Source: an uncultured SAR116 cluster alpha proteobacterium
GTDB taxonomy: Bacteria > Pseudomonadota > Alphaproteobacteria > Puniceispirillales > Puniceispirillaceae
Length of the DNA stretch: 64,000 nucleotides
Reading direction: 5' to 3'
Assembly: GCA_902520885.1 (NCBI GenBank)
Contig: CABYPW010000009.1
Location: 5,001-69,000 of the forward strand
Within the stretch, counting starts at the first letter, position 1; every line of letters begins with the position of its first letter. The position numbers and the translations under genes were made by a program. Below, piece after piece: positions 8,495-17,202 of this stretch. The notes under the pieces are model-generated. The model was not told where the DNA came from, searched no databases, and saw nothing but the letters and a program-made list of their open reading frames with translations.

Positions 8495-10359
8495 ACTCCC
8501 CGACGCTGACGTTTACGCGTCTTTTCCCAATTTATATGTGCATCATATACTTTATCACTGTTGGCCACTTGTGGTGTTCCAACTTCCCACCATGCGTGAC
8601 CTTCGGCAGTCCAACCCTCATATGGATCAACTTTCATTACAATCACATATGTTCTATCTGATGCCTTTGCTCTATGAAATGCATCGGCGAGTTCGTGAGG
8701 GTTTGACACTGTTTCAGCCATTGCACCCATGGAAGTGGCATGTGCTTCAAAGTCGACATTAAATGGTTCGTTAATAGTTGGGCAGTCAGAAATTAAGTTA
8801 TTAAAGCTTTCGTTTCCTGTATTGTTTTGCAATTTATTAATTACTGCGAAACCGCCATTATCTAGCAATATTATAATGAGTTTTTTATTACTTAAAACGC
8901 TTGAATAAATATCAGAATTCAGCATTAAATAAGAGCCATCACCACAAAAGCTAATTGTGTCTCTTTCGGGCTCGTTCTGACTTTGGGCAATTTTTGCTCC
9001 CCATGCACCACCAATTTCATATCCCATGCATGAAAACCCAAACTCAACATCAACCGTTCCAATATCAAGGGTTCGCCAATTTGCTGTTACCTCAGCTGGC
9101 AGTCCACCAGCTGCAGCTACTATGCGATCTCTTTGTTCACAAATTGCATTAATAACACCGATTGCTTGAGCATAAGAATTTGGGCGATTATTTACGACTG
9201 ATATATTATCAGAAACATAAGCATCCCATTTTTTTCGCTCTTCTTGTGCAAAAGACATCCATTTAGAAGATGCTTTAAAACCTGAACAAGCTTTGCTGAG
9301 TGTTGTTAATGCTAGCTTTGCATCACCTACAACAGGAAGTGATAAATGTTTTGTGGCATCATGCCTGGCAGCATTTATTGAAATAAATTTTGAATCCATT
9401 GAAAAAACTGTCCAAGAACCTGTAGTGAAGTCTTGTAAACGTGTTCCAACAGCAATAATGAGGTCTGCTTTATTTGCAATTGTATTGGCGCTATTGGAAC
9501 CGGTTACTCCAATCGGCCCGATGTTTAATGGGTCGCTGTCTAAAAGATTTGCGCGACCTGCAATTGTCTCCACTATCGGTATGTTATGTATTTTGGCAAA
9601 ATTAGTGAGTTCTGATACGGCACCTGAATATTGCACGCCGCCACCAGCGATAATTATTGGTCTTTTGGCAGACATCAAAAGTTCTGCAGCGGAAGAAATT
9701 TCTTCTTTATCGGGGCTTTGACGGCGCACTTGGTGCATTCTTCGGTCAAAAAATGATTTAGGATAATCAAAAGTCCACCCTTGTACATCTTGTGGTAATG
9801 CTATAAATGCTGGCCCACAATCTGCAGGATCAAGCATGGTTGCGATAGCAGCGGGCAGCGTTTGTAATACCTGTGCAGGGTGGGTAATTCTATCCCAATA
9901 GCGAGTAACAGGTCTAAATGCATCGTTTACACCGTAGGTAGGATCTGAAAAATTTTCAATTTGCTGCAATACCGGATCTGGTAGTCGTGTGATAAAAGTA
10001 TCACCACATAGCATTAGCATGGGTAATCTGTTTGTGTGGGCAAGTCCTGCTGCTGTCAGCAGATTAGCTGTTCCAGGACCAGCACTTGCAGTACAAAACA
10101 TAAAACGCTTTCTTAACCAATATTTTGAATATCCCGCTGCTGCAAATCCCATACTTTGTTCATTTTGACCACGATAAAGTGGCAATTCTTCTTTATGGTT
10201 ATAGAGTGCCTCACCGAGGCATGTAACATTTCCGTGGCCAAAAATTCCAAAACCACCGCCGCATAGGCGTTCTTCTTTCCCATCAATTTTTATAAATTGG
10301 GAGGATAGCCAACCCACAATGGCTTGTGCTGTTGTAAGTTTGATCGTGTCGTCGGTCAC
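8491..10359 (-). CDS. iolD: 3D-(3,5/4)-trihydroxycyclohexane-1,2-dione hydrolase IolD
   Basis: IolD is the thiamine-diphosphate enzyme that opens the ring of the trione intermediate of inositol degradation. The 622-residue product has the acetolactate-synthase-like three-domain layout. The N-terminal Pyr domain contains GIFGHGNVTCLGEAL and GQNEQSMGFAAAGY (with its conserved Glu). A central domain follows, and the C-terminal ThDP/Mg site is GDGSYLMLNSDIYS. The start is GTG at 10359, preceded at 7 bases by AGGAG. It is the first gene of the leftward iolD-C-B-J operon and is divergent from the oxidoreductase at 10489. Confidence 0.93.
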   Translation of the reverse strand: MTDDTIKLTTAQAIVGWLSSQFIKIDGKEERLCGGGFGIFGHGNVTCLGEALYNHKEELPLYRGQNEQSMGFAAAGYSKYWLRKRFMFCTASAGPGTANLLTAAGLAHTNRLPMLMLCGDTFITRLPDPVLQQIENFSDPTYGVNDAFRPVTRYWDRITHPAQVLQTLPAAIATMLDPADCGPAFIALPQDVQGWTFDYPKSFFDRRMHQVRRQSPDKEEISSAAELLMSAKRPIIIAGGGVQYSGAVSELTNFAKIHNIPIVETIAGRANLLDSDPLNIGPIGVTGSNSANTIANKADLIIAVGTRLQDFTTGSWTVFSMDSKFISINAARHDATKHLSLPVVGDAKLALTTLSKACSGFKASSKWMSFAQEERKKWDAYVSDNISVVNNRPNSYAQAIGVINAICEQRDRIVAAAGGLPAEVTANWRTLDIGTVDVEFGFSCMGYEIGGAWGAKIAQSQNEPERDTISFCGDGSYLMLNSDIYSSVLSNKKLIIILLDNGGFAVINKLQNNTGNESFNNLISDCPTINEPFNVDFEAHATSMGAMAETVSNPHELADAFHRAKASDRTYVIVMKVDPYEGWTAEGHAWWEVGTPQVANSDKVYDAHINWEKTRKRQRRGV

Positions 10360-10488
10360 CTTATCACTCCTATTGTTGAAACATCAATTTTTCCTGTTTT
10401 AAATGAATCTTGCACCCTACCCTGTGTTAAGATACAAGCAATTCGTAGCAGGTTACAAACCCATTTATCAAGATTAAAGGAATGATAT
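10360..10488. promoter_or_regulatory. Divergent iol promoter region with near-palindrome
   Basis: This 129-base spacer must hold the promoters for iolD (leftward) and the 10489 oxidoreductase (rightward). A 17-base near-palindrome, ATTGTTGAAACATCAAT, is at 10372-10388; six of seven arm positions pair around an AAA centre. It lies just upstream of the iolD ribosome-binding site, so a repressor there would block the leftward transcript. No inositol repressor gene is seen in the window. Confidence 0.35.
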
Positions 10489-11592
10489 ATGGCTGATATA
10501 GGGATTGGGATTATTGGCGGTGGATATATGGGTAAAGCTCATTCTGTTGCCATGGCTTCCGTAGGGGCTGTTTTCAACACAAAGCTAAGACCTAAATTAG
10601 AAATGATTGCAGCAAGCACCCTTGAAAATGCTAAAAAGTATGGAAACGAATTTGGTTTTAAAAAAGCGACTGGGAATTGGTTGGAACTTGTAAATGATTC
10701 TTCCGTGGAGGCAGTAATTATTGCGTCACCTCAAAACACGCATTATGAAATTGCAAAAGCAGCTTTGTCTTTGGGCAAACCCGTCTTCTGCGAAAAACCA
10801 CTTGCTGATACAATTGAAAATGCTCGAAGGATGGTTGCTGATGCTGAAAATGCAAACATAGTAAATATGATCGGCTTTAACTATATTCGCACTCCTGCAA
10901 CTCAGTTTGTTCGAAAATTAGTCTCTAATGGAGAACTTGGTGATATCACATGGTTCAGAGGAACCCATGAAGAAGATTTTCTAGCTGATCCTCAACACCC
11001 ATTTAACTGGAGATGCAACGGTATTTCTAATGGGAATTTAGGTGACCTTGCCCCACACCCAATTAATGCAGCACTTGCGTTGTTAGGCCCCATCGAAAAG
11101 GTTATGGCAGATATAGAAACTGTTCACGTTTCTCGCCCTGGTGGAAGTGTGAATAACGATGACCATGCGCAAATTATGTGTCGTTTTGAAAATGGGGTGA
11201 TGGGTCATATTTACTCAAGTCGAACTGCGACTGGAAGAAAAATGGGTTATGGCTATGAGATCCATGGTACAAAAGGCTCAATTCGTTTTGACCAAGAAGA
11301 TCAAAATGCAATTTGGCTTTATCTCGCTGAAGGACCAGAATCACAGCGTGGTTTCCGTAAAATTCTAACAGGACCTGAACACCCTGATTTTAAGGCTTTT
11401 TGCCTTGGGCCGGGACATGGAACCGGATATCAAGACTCTATTATCATTGAGGCAAAAGACTTCCTTGAAGCAATAGAAAAAGGTACAACAATGTGGCCTA
11501 CATTTAAGGATGGACTCGCAGTTGCTGAAGTGGTGGAGGCTGTTTTAAAGAGTGCCCAAGCCGGGAGCTGGGTTGAAGTAAATAAGGTTTAA
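10489..11592 (+). CDS. Gfo/Idh/MocA oxidoreductase, inositol-type dehydrogenase
   Basis: A 367-residue NAD(P)-dependent dehydrogenase. The N-terminal Rossmann domain has GIIGGGYMGKAH and the family signature CEKPLADT, with the active-site Lys. The C-terminal domain has DLAPHPINAAL with the conserved His. A clear AAAGGA ribosome-binding site precedes the ATG. It leads the rightward set of this oxidoreductase, iolE and the 12508 oxidoreductase, with 11- and 10-base gaps, which implies oxidation of an inositol isomer or a related polyol. Substrate preference (myo-, scyllo-, chiro-inositol or an anhydrosugar) cannot be read from sequence. Confidence 0.85.
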   Translation: MADIGIGIIGGGYMGKAHSVAMASVGAVFNTKLRPKLEMIAASTLENAKKYGNEFGFKKATGNWLELVNDSSVEAVIIASPQNTHYEIAKAALSLGKPVFCEKPLADTIENARRMVADAENANIVNMIGFNYIRTPATQFVRKLVSNGELGDITWFRGTHEEDFLADPQHPFNWRCNGISNGNLGDLAPHPINAALALLGPIEKVMADIETVHVSRPGGSVNNDDHAQIMCRFENGVMGHIYSSRTATGRKMGYGYEIHGTKGSIRFDQEDQNAIWLYLAEGPESQRGFRKILTGPEHPDFKAFCLGPGHGTGYQDSIIIEAKDFLEAIEKGTTMWPTFKDGLAVAEVVEAVLKSAQAGSWVEVNKV

Positions 11593-11603
11593 GGAGTTCG
11601 TAA

Positions 11604-12497
11604 ATGTCTATTCAAATTGGAAATGCGCCATGCTCTTGGGGTGTTGAATTTGCGAATGATCCTCGAAACCCGTCTTGGAGAGACGTATTAAAGGATTGTT
11701 CAGAGGCAGGCTATAAGGGGATTGAATTAGGCCCTGTAGGATTTATGCCGGAGGATAAAGTTGAATTAGCAGAGGCTTTAAATCAATTTGGTCTCGAGCT
11801 AATTGGAGGTGTTGTATTTAGACCTTTTCACGACCTAAATAGCTGGGATGATGTTATGGATGGAGCGGTCCGAACTTGCAAGGCACTGATGGCGCACGGA
11901 GCAAAACATCTAGTTTTAATTGACTCCATTTCTCCACGCCGAGAACGAACAGCAGGCAGAGCAGATGAAGCTGAAATTATGGAACATGACGAATGGGTTT
12001 TATTTCGTGATCGAATTGTAACAATTGCAAAACTGGCAGCTGAAGAATTCGGATTAATCCCTGAACTTCATCCTCATGCAGGCGGTTTTATAGATTTCAA
12101 AAAAGAAGTTGAAAAAATTCTTGCAGAAGTTGACACAAAAATACTTAAGTTATGTATTGATACGGGCCACTGTACCTATGCTGGGTTTGACCCGATTAAA
12201 TTTATGAAAAAACATATGGATAGAATTACATACGTTCATTTTAAATCAACTAATTCAGAGATCAAGAATGAGGCTATTGCAAATCGCACTGGATTTTATG
12301 ATGCCTGTGGAAAAGGCATATTTTGTAATTTATCAGAAGGAGAAGTCGATTTTATTGAGATTCGTAAACTTCTTTTGGACTCAAAATATGAAGGCTGGTG
12401 CACTATAGAACAAGATTGTGACCCGATGCTTAACCCAGACCCACTTGGTGATGCTCGAAAAAATCGAGAATATTTGGAAAGCATTGGTTTTAAATAG
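11604..12497 (+). CDS. iolE: myo-inosose-2 dehydratase IolE
   Basis: IolE dehydrates 2-keto-myo-inositol to the trione substrate of IolD. The 297-residue protein is a xylose-isomerase-like TIM barrel. The opening IGNAPCSWGVEFANDP is a strong IolE hallmark. Metal-site elements are ELHPHAGGFID, CIDTGHCTYAG, YVHFKS and WCTIEQDCDP. Length is typical. The start is preceded by AAGGAG and lies 11 bases after the upstream oxidoreductase, so the two are cotranscribed. Confidence 0.92.
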   Translation: MSIQIGNAPCSWGVEFANDPRNPSWRDVLKDCSEAGYKGIELGPVGFMPEDKVELAEALNQFGLELIGGVVFRPFHDLNSWDDVMDGAVRTCKALMAHGAKHLVLIDSISPRRERTAGRADEAEIMEHDEWVLFRDRIVTIAKLAAEEFGLIPELHPHAGGFIDFKKEVEKILAEVDTKILKLCIDTGHCTYAGFDPIKFMKKHMDRITYVHFKSTNSEIKNEAIANRTGFYDACGKGIFCNLSEGEVDFIEIRKLLLDSKYEGWCTIEQDCDPMLNPDPLGDARKNREYLESIGFK

Positions 12498-12507
12498 GGA
12501 TAAGGAT

Positions 12508-13641
12508 ATGACAAAATTAAACTGGGCAATGGTTGGTGGTGGTGAGGGAAGCCAGATTGGACCGGCACACCGGTTGGGTGCACAGGCAGATGGATTATTC
12601 AAATTTACAGCGGGTGCTTTAGACCATCGACCAGAGGAAGGGCGGAAATACGCTCAAAGTTTAGGTGTGGACATTGAGCGAGCATATGGTAATTGGCAAG
12701 AGATGCTTGAAAACGAAATTAAACGTGAAGACCGCATTGATCTCGTAACTGTTGCAACTCCTAATGACACTCATTTTCAGATTACAAAAGAGTTTTTGAG
12801 TGCGGGATTTAATGTACTTTGTGAGAAACCGATGACTATGAGTGTGGAAGAAGGAGAAGAAATAGTAAATATTGCCCAAAAATCTGGTAAGATTTGCGCT
12901 GTAAATTATGCATACTCAGCTTATCCAATGGTCCGTCAAGCTCGTGCCATGGTTCGTTCTGGTGAAATAGGAAAAGTGCGTTTGGTAGTAACTAATTTTA
13001 GCCATGGGCATCATAGTAATCAGAGTGATGCAGATAACCCGCGTGTTCGGTGGAGGTATGATCCCACAATAGCTGGGGTTTCCGGGCAATTCGCTGATTG
13101 TGGTATTCATGCTTTACACATGGCAAGTTTTATTTGTGATGATGAAGTTCAATCCTTATCAGCTGATTTTGCTTCAGTTATTGCCAGTAGAGAATTAGAA
13201 GATGATGCAATGGTCAATTTTAGAATGAGCAAGGGTACTGTCGGGCGATTATGGACATCCTCGATTGCAATTGGAAGGCAACACGGCTTCGATTTTCAGA
13301 TCTTTGGTGAAATAGGCGGTTTGCGTTGGCATTCAGAACAACCTAACCAATTAATTTATACCCCGTTAGAAGGACGAACTCAAGTTTTGGAGAAAGGCGA
13401 AAAGGGACTTCATGAAGATGCAAATCGACTATCCCGTGCAGCAATAGCGCACCCAGAAGGTTTTCCTCTAGCAGTAGCCAATATTTATTGTGATTTAGCT
13501 GATACAATTAAAGGTCAAGAGCGAGACGGTCTTCCAAGGGCTGCTGATGGTTTAAGGTCAATAGCAGCAGTTCATGCTGCGGTAGCTTCGGCTAAAAATA
13601 AAGGTGAATGGGTAGATGCACGACCACCAATGTTTCGTTAA
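12508..13641 (+). CDS. Gfo/Idh/MocA oxidoreductase of inositol clusters
   Basis: A 377-residue dehydrogenase with the Rossmann motif MVGGGEGSQIGPAHR, a LCEKPMTMS signature and a GQFADCGIHALHM segment in the substrate domain. The opening LNWAMVGGGEGSQIGPAHR is also what I recall for the oxidoreductase beside the iol genes of Sinorhizobium (sometimes called IolY). The ATG at 12508 follows GGGATAAGGAT; longer upstream readings would run back into iolE. It is the third gene of the rightward iol set. The substrate is probably an inositol or an oxidised inositol. Confidence 0.85.
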   Translation: MTKLNWAMVGGGEGSQIGPAHRLGAQADGLFKFTAGALDHRPEEGRKYAQSLGVDIERAYGNWQEMLENEIKREDRIDLVTVATPNDTHFQITKEFLSAGFNVLCEKPMTMSVEEGEEIVNIAQKSGKICAVNYAYSAYPMVRQARAMVRSGEIGKVRLVVTNFSHGHHSNQSDADNPRVRWRYDPTIAGVSGQFADCGIHALHMASFICDDEVQSLSADFASVIASRELEDDAMVNFRMSKGTVGRLWTSSIAIGRQHGFDFQIFGEIGGLRWHSEQPNQLIYTPLEGRTQVLEKGEKGLHEDANRLSRAAIAHPEGFPLAVANIYCDLADTIKGQERDGLPRAADGLRSIAAVHAAVASAKNKGEWVDARPPMFR

Positions 13642-13728
13642 TTTAGATAATTAATATAAATAAATTGAGTCATGCTATGCAATTAAGAGTTCTCTTTTCC
13701 CTATAAATTAATGCAGCCAGCAAATTTT

Positions 13729-14556
13729 TTATTTTGAATCTCTATCAACAATCCATTGAACGTTAGGTTCGGTTTTAAATCTCCATTTACGTAATGGGCC
13801 CGCCATTACATTCAAGTAATACATCTCAAATCCATAAGGCACTCCGCATGGATGGTGCCCTTTCGGAACGAGTACTAGATCTCCATCTGAAACGGCGAGC
13901 ATCTCATTAATAGATCCATCCTCATGGTATATACGCTGCATACCAAAGCCGTTTTTTGGATTAATGCGATGATAATATGTTTCTTCTAAATAGGTTATAT
14001 TCGGGAAATCATCCTCATCGTGCCTATGGCTAGGATAGGACGACCAGTTTCCATCAGGTGTAAAAACTTCGGTAACTAAAAGACTGTCGCAATAATCCTC
14101 TTCTTCCATTGCGATATTGTGAATATAACGTGTGTTACTTCCACTCCCTCTTTTAATTAGCTTTATCCCATTTGGTTCTATTTTTCTGGCTGGATGCCCG
14201 CTTTTACCTGGGGCAGAACATACGGCTATGACACAATCGGTTTTGGCGTTGAGGGACCATTTTCGTCCATTTGGAATGTAAAGAGAATGAGGGGGCTTTT
14301 TTTCAAATACATCCATTCTATCACCCAAAATACCCCAATTCTGGCCTGCAGCGTTTATTTCAGCTTTGCCTTCTATCATCACTAAAATACATTCATATTC
14401 ATTGGTTTCATCGCTCGCAGTTTCACCCGATTTTAGCTTGTAAAGTGTAAATCCAACATAATTCCAGTTTTCTAAATGAGGGCCATTGGCAGTACTCGCA
14501 TTTAAATCATGAATTTTTCCAAATGCGCCTGTAGGTTTCCGTAAAAGATTAGACAT
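13729..14556 (-). CDS. IolB-family protein, second copy
   Basis: A second, diverged 5-deoxy-glucuronate isomerase family protein of 275 residues. It keeps SSYPSHRHDEDDF, EETYYHRI and KGHHPCGVPYGFEMYYLNVMAG, so the metal-binding His and Glu residues seen in IolB are present. It is 11 bases downstream of the PhyH-type gene and is convergent with the oxidoreductase at 12508. It may serve a parallel substrate or a different epimer. An equal possibility is simple redundancy with the copy at 6670-7506. Confidence 0.85.
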   Translation of the reverse strand: MSNLLRKPTGAFGKIHDLNASTANGPHLENWNYVGFTLYKLKSGETASDETNEYECILVMIEGKAEINAAGQNWGILGDRMDVFEKKPPHSLYIPNGRKWSLNAKTDCVIAVCSAPGKSGHPARKIEPNGIKLIKRGSGSNTRYIHNIAMEEEDYCDSLLVTEVFTPDGNWSSYPSHRHDEDDFPNITYLEETYYHRINPKNGFGMQRIYHEDGSINEMLAVSDGDLVLVPKGHHPCGVPYGFEMYYLNVMAGPLRKWRFKTEPNVQWIVDRDSK

Positions 14557-14567
14557 TTTTCACCTGA

Positions 14568-15716
14568 TTATGGAAGACGCTTACTGTTATTATTTTGAAG
14601 TGCTATTTGGAAGTCGTCTTCGCTCATATTTTCGTTTAGAGCTCTATTTAGTAATTCTGCCTGGCTCTCAGAAGCTAACCCCCCGACTGGTGGGTCAGTA
14701 TCAAGATTGGTGGGGAAGGGGTATCCTTCTGCTGCTGCTGCTATAACGGCTGCTCTTTCACCGCCAGTTAAATTAAGTTCCTTAATTGCTGGGTATAAAG
14801 CCTCAACCATTGATGTTCGGTCAATTCTTTCGAGTGACCTGCCCATTGGAGAGGAAATTTGAAGAAGATTTGCCATCCTTTGAATATTTTCTGACTTGTT
14901 TTCACCTGCAGCATGAAAAAGAGCAGGATTAAAAAAAAGCATATCCCCTTTTTCTAAAGGTATTTGAATATAATTTTCCTCAAAAATTTTGCGAAAGGTA
15001 GGAAGAAGTGTTGCTATATAGCCAGCATTGTATCTCTGTGAATTAGGTAACAGCTTTGTTGGTCCGCTCTCTATTGGCATATCGCAATGGGCAATTGCTC
15101 CTTGAAGAGTAAGGGACATTGAAAGTAAATGTGCATGCTTTGGAAAATTTTCGGCTTGTTTGGGTGTCATAAAACCTAAATGATAATCACGGTGGCAGGT
15201 TTGAGCCTTGCCCCCTGGTCTAACTAAGTTTACCTGGGAGGTCATCTGATACCATGGACCCAACCAAGCTTCGCATACAGCAGCAAGAGCTATACTGGAG
15301 AAATAACGAGAGAATAGGTTTGGGTTGTGTATGCAAAGTTTTTGAAGTGAATTCCACACACGGTCATTTGCACCTTTTTCCCCAAAATGATCTCCACCGC
15401 TATTTTCAGCTTTTTCCTTTATAATTATTTCATTAAAGAGCTCAGTCACTTGCTCTAACATTTGCAAATCAGAAATTGCACCTTTAACGACTAAAGCGCC
15501 AGATAATTCACTTATCACTGAGGCCCACTCTGTCATTAATTGGCGTCGGGTGGTTGGATTAGCTAGAGTGGAGACAACAGTATGGTTGCTATATATAGGA
15601 ATATTATATTCTAAATTTTCTGCAAATTTTAATGAAGAAGGATCAATTTTTTCAGAAATAAGCGTTAAAAATTGATCAATATTGCAGTCGTTTTCTGTAA
15701 AATACCCGTCCATCAC
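14568..15716 (-). CDS. Phytanoyl-CoA dioxygenase (PhyH) family protein
   Basis: A 382-residue Fe(II)/2-oxoglutarate oxygenase-like protein. The proximal metal motif is seen in TCHRDYHLGF (HxD), and the distal His with a following region in FFNPALFHAAGENKSENIQR, where an Arg may hold 2-oxoglutarate. A region SGPTKLLPNSQRYNAG is typical of PhyH proteins. The gene lies between iolG (3-base gap) and the second iolB (11-base gap), so it is part of an inositol-linked transcript. That placement suggests hydroxylation or demethylation of an inositol derivative, for example an O-methyl inositol; this is inference. Confidence 0.8.
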   Translation of the reverse strand: MMDGYFTENDCNIDQFLTLISEKIDPSSLKFAENLEYNIPIYSNHTVVSTLANPTTRRQLMTEWASVISELSGALVVKGAISDLQMLEQVTELFNEIIIKEKAENSGGDHFGEKGANDRVWNSLQKLCIHNPNLFSRYFSSIALAAVCEAWLGPWYQMTSQVNLVRPGGKAQTCHRDYHLGFMTPKQAENFPKHAHLLSMSLTLQGAIAHCDMPIESGPTKLLPNSQRYNAGYIATLLPTFRKIFEENYIQIPLEKGDMLFFNPALFHAAGENKSENIQRMANLLQISSPMGRSLERIDRTSMVEALYPAIKELNLTGGERAAVIAAAAEGYPFPTNLDTDPPVGGLASESQAELLNRALNENMSEDDFQIALQNNNSKRLP

Positions 15717-15719
15717 ATT

Positions 15720-16721
15720 TTACTCCAAACCATTTAATTGAATTTTTTTGCCGCTTTCAACGGACTTTAATGCTGCCTCCGCTATAATCAGTGCCTTTAA
15801 ACCATCATCACCAGTGGTTGGTGGGTCATTTTTATTTTGAATTGCTTCAACAAATGCTGCCATTTCGATGGCGTAAGCTTTTTCATATCTTGTCATAAAA
15901 AAGTTTAGCAAAGGTGGTTTTTTAAATCCTTTCATAGTAGATATTTCGATATTTTTTTCATGTGTGTTTCCAGCACTGACCATGCCTTTAGACCCAAGAA
16001 CCTCAATACGTTGATCATATCCATAAGTTGCTCGTCTTGAATTAGATATTAAACACTGCTTTCCAGAATGGGTACGCAATATTACATTTACACTATCAAA
16101 ATCACGAACTTCATGTATCTTAGGGTCTGTCATTACGGAACCAGATGCAAAAACGGATTCTACTTCTTCCCCTAAAATCCAACGCGCCATATCAAAATCA
16201 TGAATGGTCATATCTCTGAATATACCTCCAGATTGAGTTATATAATCTAAAGGAGGTGCACCGGGATCACGTGATATGATAGTTACCATCTCAATATTTC
16301 CAATTTCACCTGAGACAATCGTTGCTTTTAGTGATTGAAAGTCAGGATCAAAACGTCTGTTAAAACCAACCATCAAAGTGGTCTCGGTCTCACTAACAGT
16401 TTTTAAACATTGTCTCACACGGTTAAGATTTAAATCAATTGGCTTTTCACAAAAAATAGCTTTTCTGGTTTGAGAAAACCTTTCAATAAGATCTGCATGA
16501 GTGTTTGTCGGTGTGCAAATTACCACTGCGTCCACATCATCAGACAATGCAACTTCATCAATCGTTCTCAATATGTTTCCAAAGCGCTGCTTGACAACTA
16601 AAGCAGCAGACTCATTCGGTTCAGCAACCGCAATTAAAGAAGCTTCATTTATGGAGGTAATTGCTTGTGCATGAACCATTCCTATGCGCCCTGCTCCTAA
16701 AATTGCAAACCGAACACTCAT
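15720..16721 (-). CDS. iolG: myo-inositol 2-dehydrogenase IolG
   Basis: A 333-residue Gfo/Idh/MocA dehydrogenase that matches the classical inositol 2-dehydrogenase. Features are AILGAGRIGMVHAQAI at the N-terminus, FCEKPIDLN with the catalytic Lys, GFNRRFDPDF, and GGIFRDMTIHDFDMARW with the conserved Asp and His. It would convert myo-inositol to 2-keto-myo-inositol, the first step of the pathway. It is the first gene of a leftward transcript with the PhyH-type gene and the second iolB, divergent from the inositol importer. Confidence 0.85.
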   Translation of the reverse strand: MSVRFAILGAGRIGMVHAQAITSINEASLIAVAEPNESAALVVKQRFGNILRTIDEVALSDDVDAVVICTPTNTHADLIERFSQTRKAIFCEKPIDLNLNRVRQCLKTVSETETTLMVGFNRRFDPDFQSLKATIVSGEIGNIEMVTIISRDPGAPPLDYITQSGGIFRDMTIHDFDMARWILGEEVESVFASGSVMTDPKIHEVRDFDSVNVILRTHSGKQCLISNSRRATYGYDQRIEVLGSKGMVSAGNTHEKNIEISTMKGFKKPPLLNFFMTRYEKAYAIEMAAFVEAIQNKNDPPTTGDDGLKALIIAEAALKSVESGKKIQLNGLE

Positions 16722-17202
16722 TATATTTTGATCCCTAACAACTTTTCGTTACTTCCTAATTTTCATGGGTGGAACCATTAACTTGGGTAAACACCCTCTT
16801 ATCAACATTAATTAAAAATTTATAAATAATCATCAGACAAAATCAATAATGAGCTGAGAATCATATAAACTTCTTTGTAAAAAGAGAAATACAATAGATG
16901 AAAACCATCTCAATAATGCTTTTCTACCTTTTTCATTAACAAATAATCGATAATTACTAGTTTTTTTAACAATAAGAATATTTTTTATTCTCTGGTGTAA
17001 CTCATTAAAATAAAACAATAAAAGCATTTAAAATAAATCCATAAAATTTCGAAGAACGAACATATTTTCGAAAATTAAAAAATTATGTTTTTTGTTCAAA
17101 ATTTTTGTTGATTTTAAATAAATGTTTCTTTTACATCAAATAAAATATCTTTATGTGATATTTTAGATAATTTAAGACATTTTTTTTTGGGAGGAAATAG
17201 TT
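16722..17202. promoter_or_regulatory. Long AT-rich divergent spacer between iolG and importer genes
   Basis: No gene is supported in these 481 bases. They must carry the promoters of the leftward iolG transcript and the rightward ABC importer. A 12-base perfect palindrome, ATTTTCGAAAAT, lies at 17064-17075. The core TTCGAA occurs there (17067-17072) and again at 17048-17053, 19 bases apart, so a dimeric repressor could bind both. The ribosome-binding site of the binding-protein gene, GGGAGGA, is just before 17203. A 64-codon open frame at 16833-17027 has no ribosome-binding site or family resemblance. Confidence 0.4.

Noticed and set aside
16833-17027. 64-codon open frame in the iolG-importer spacer
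   Set aside because: AT-rich, no ribosome-binding site, low-complexity product; the spacer is better read as a promoter region.
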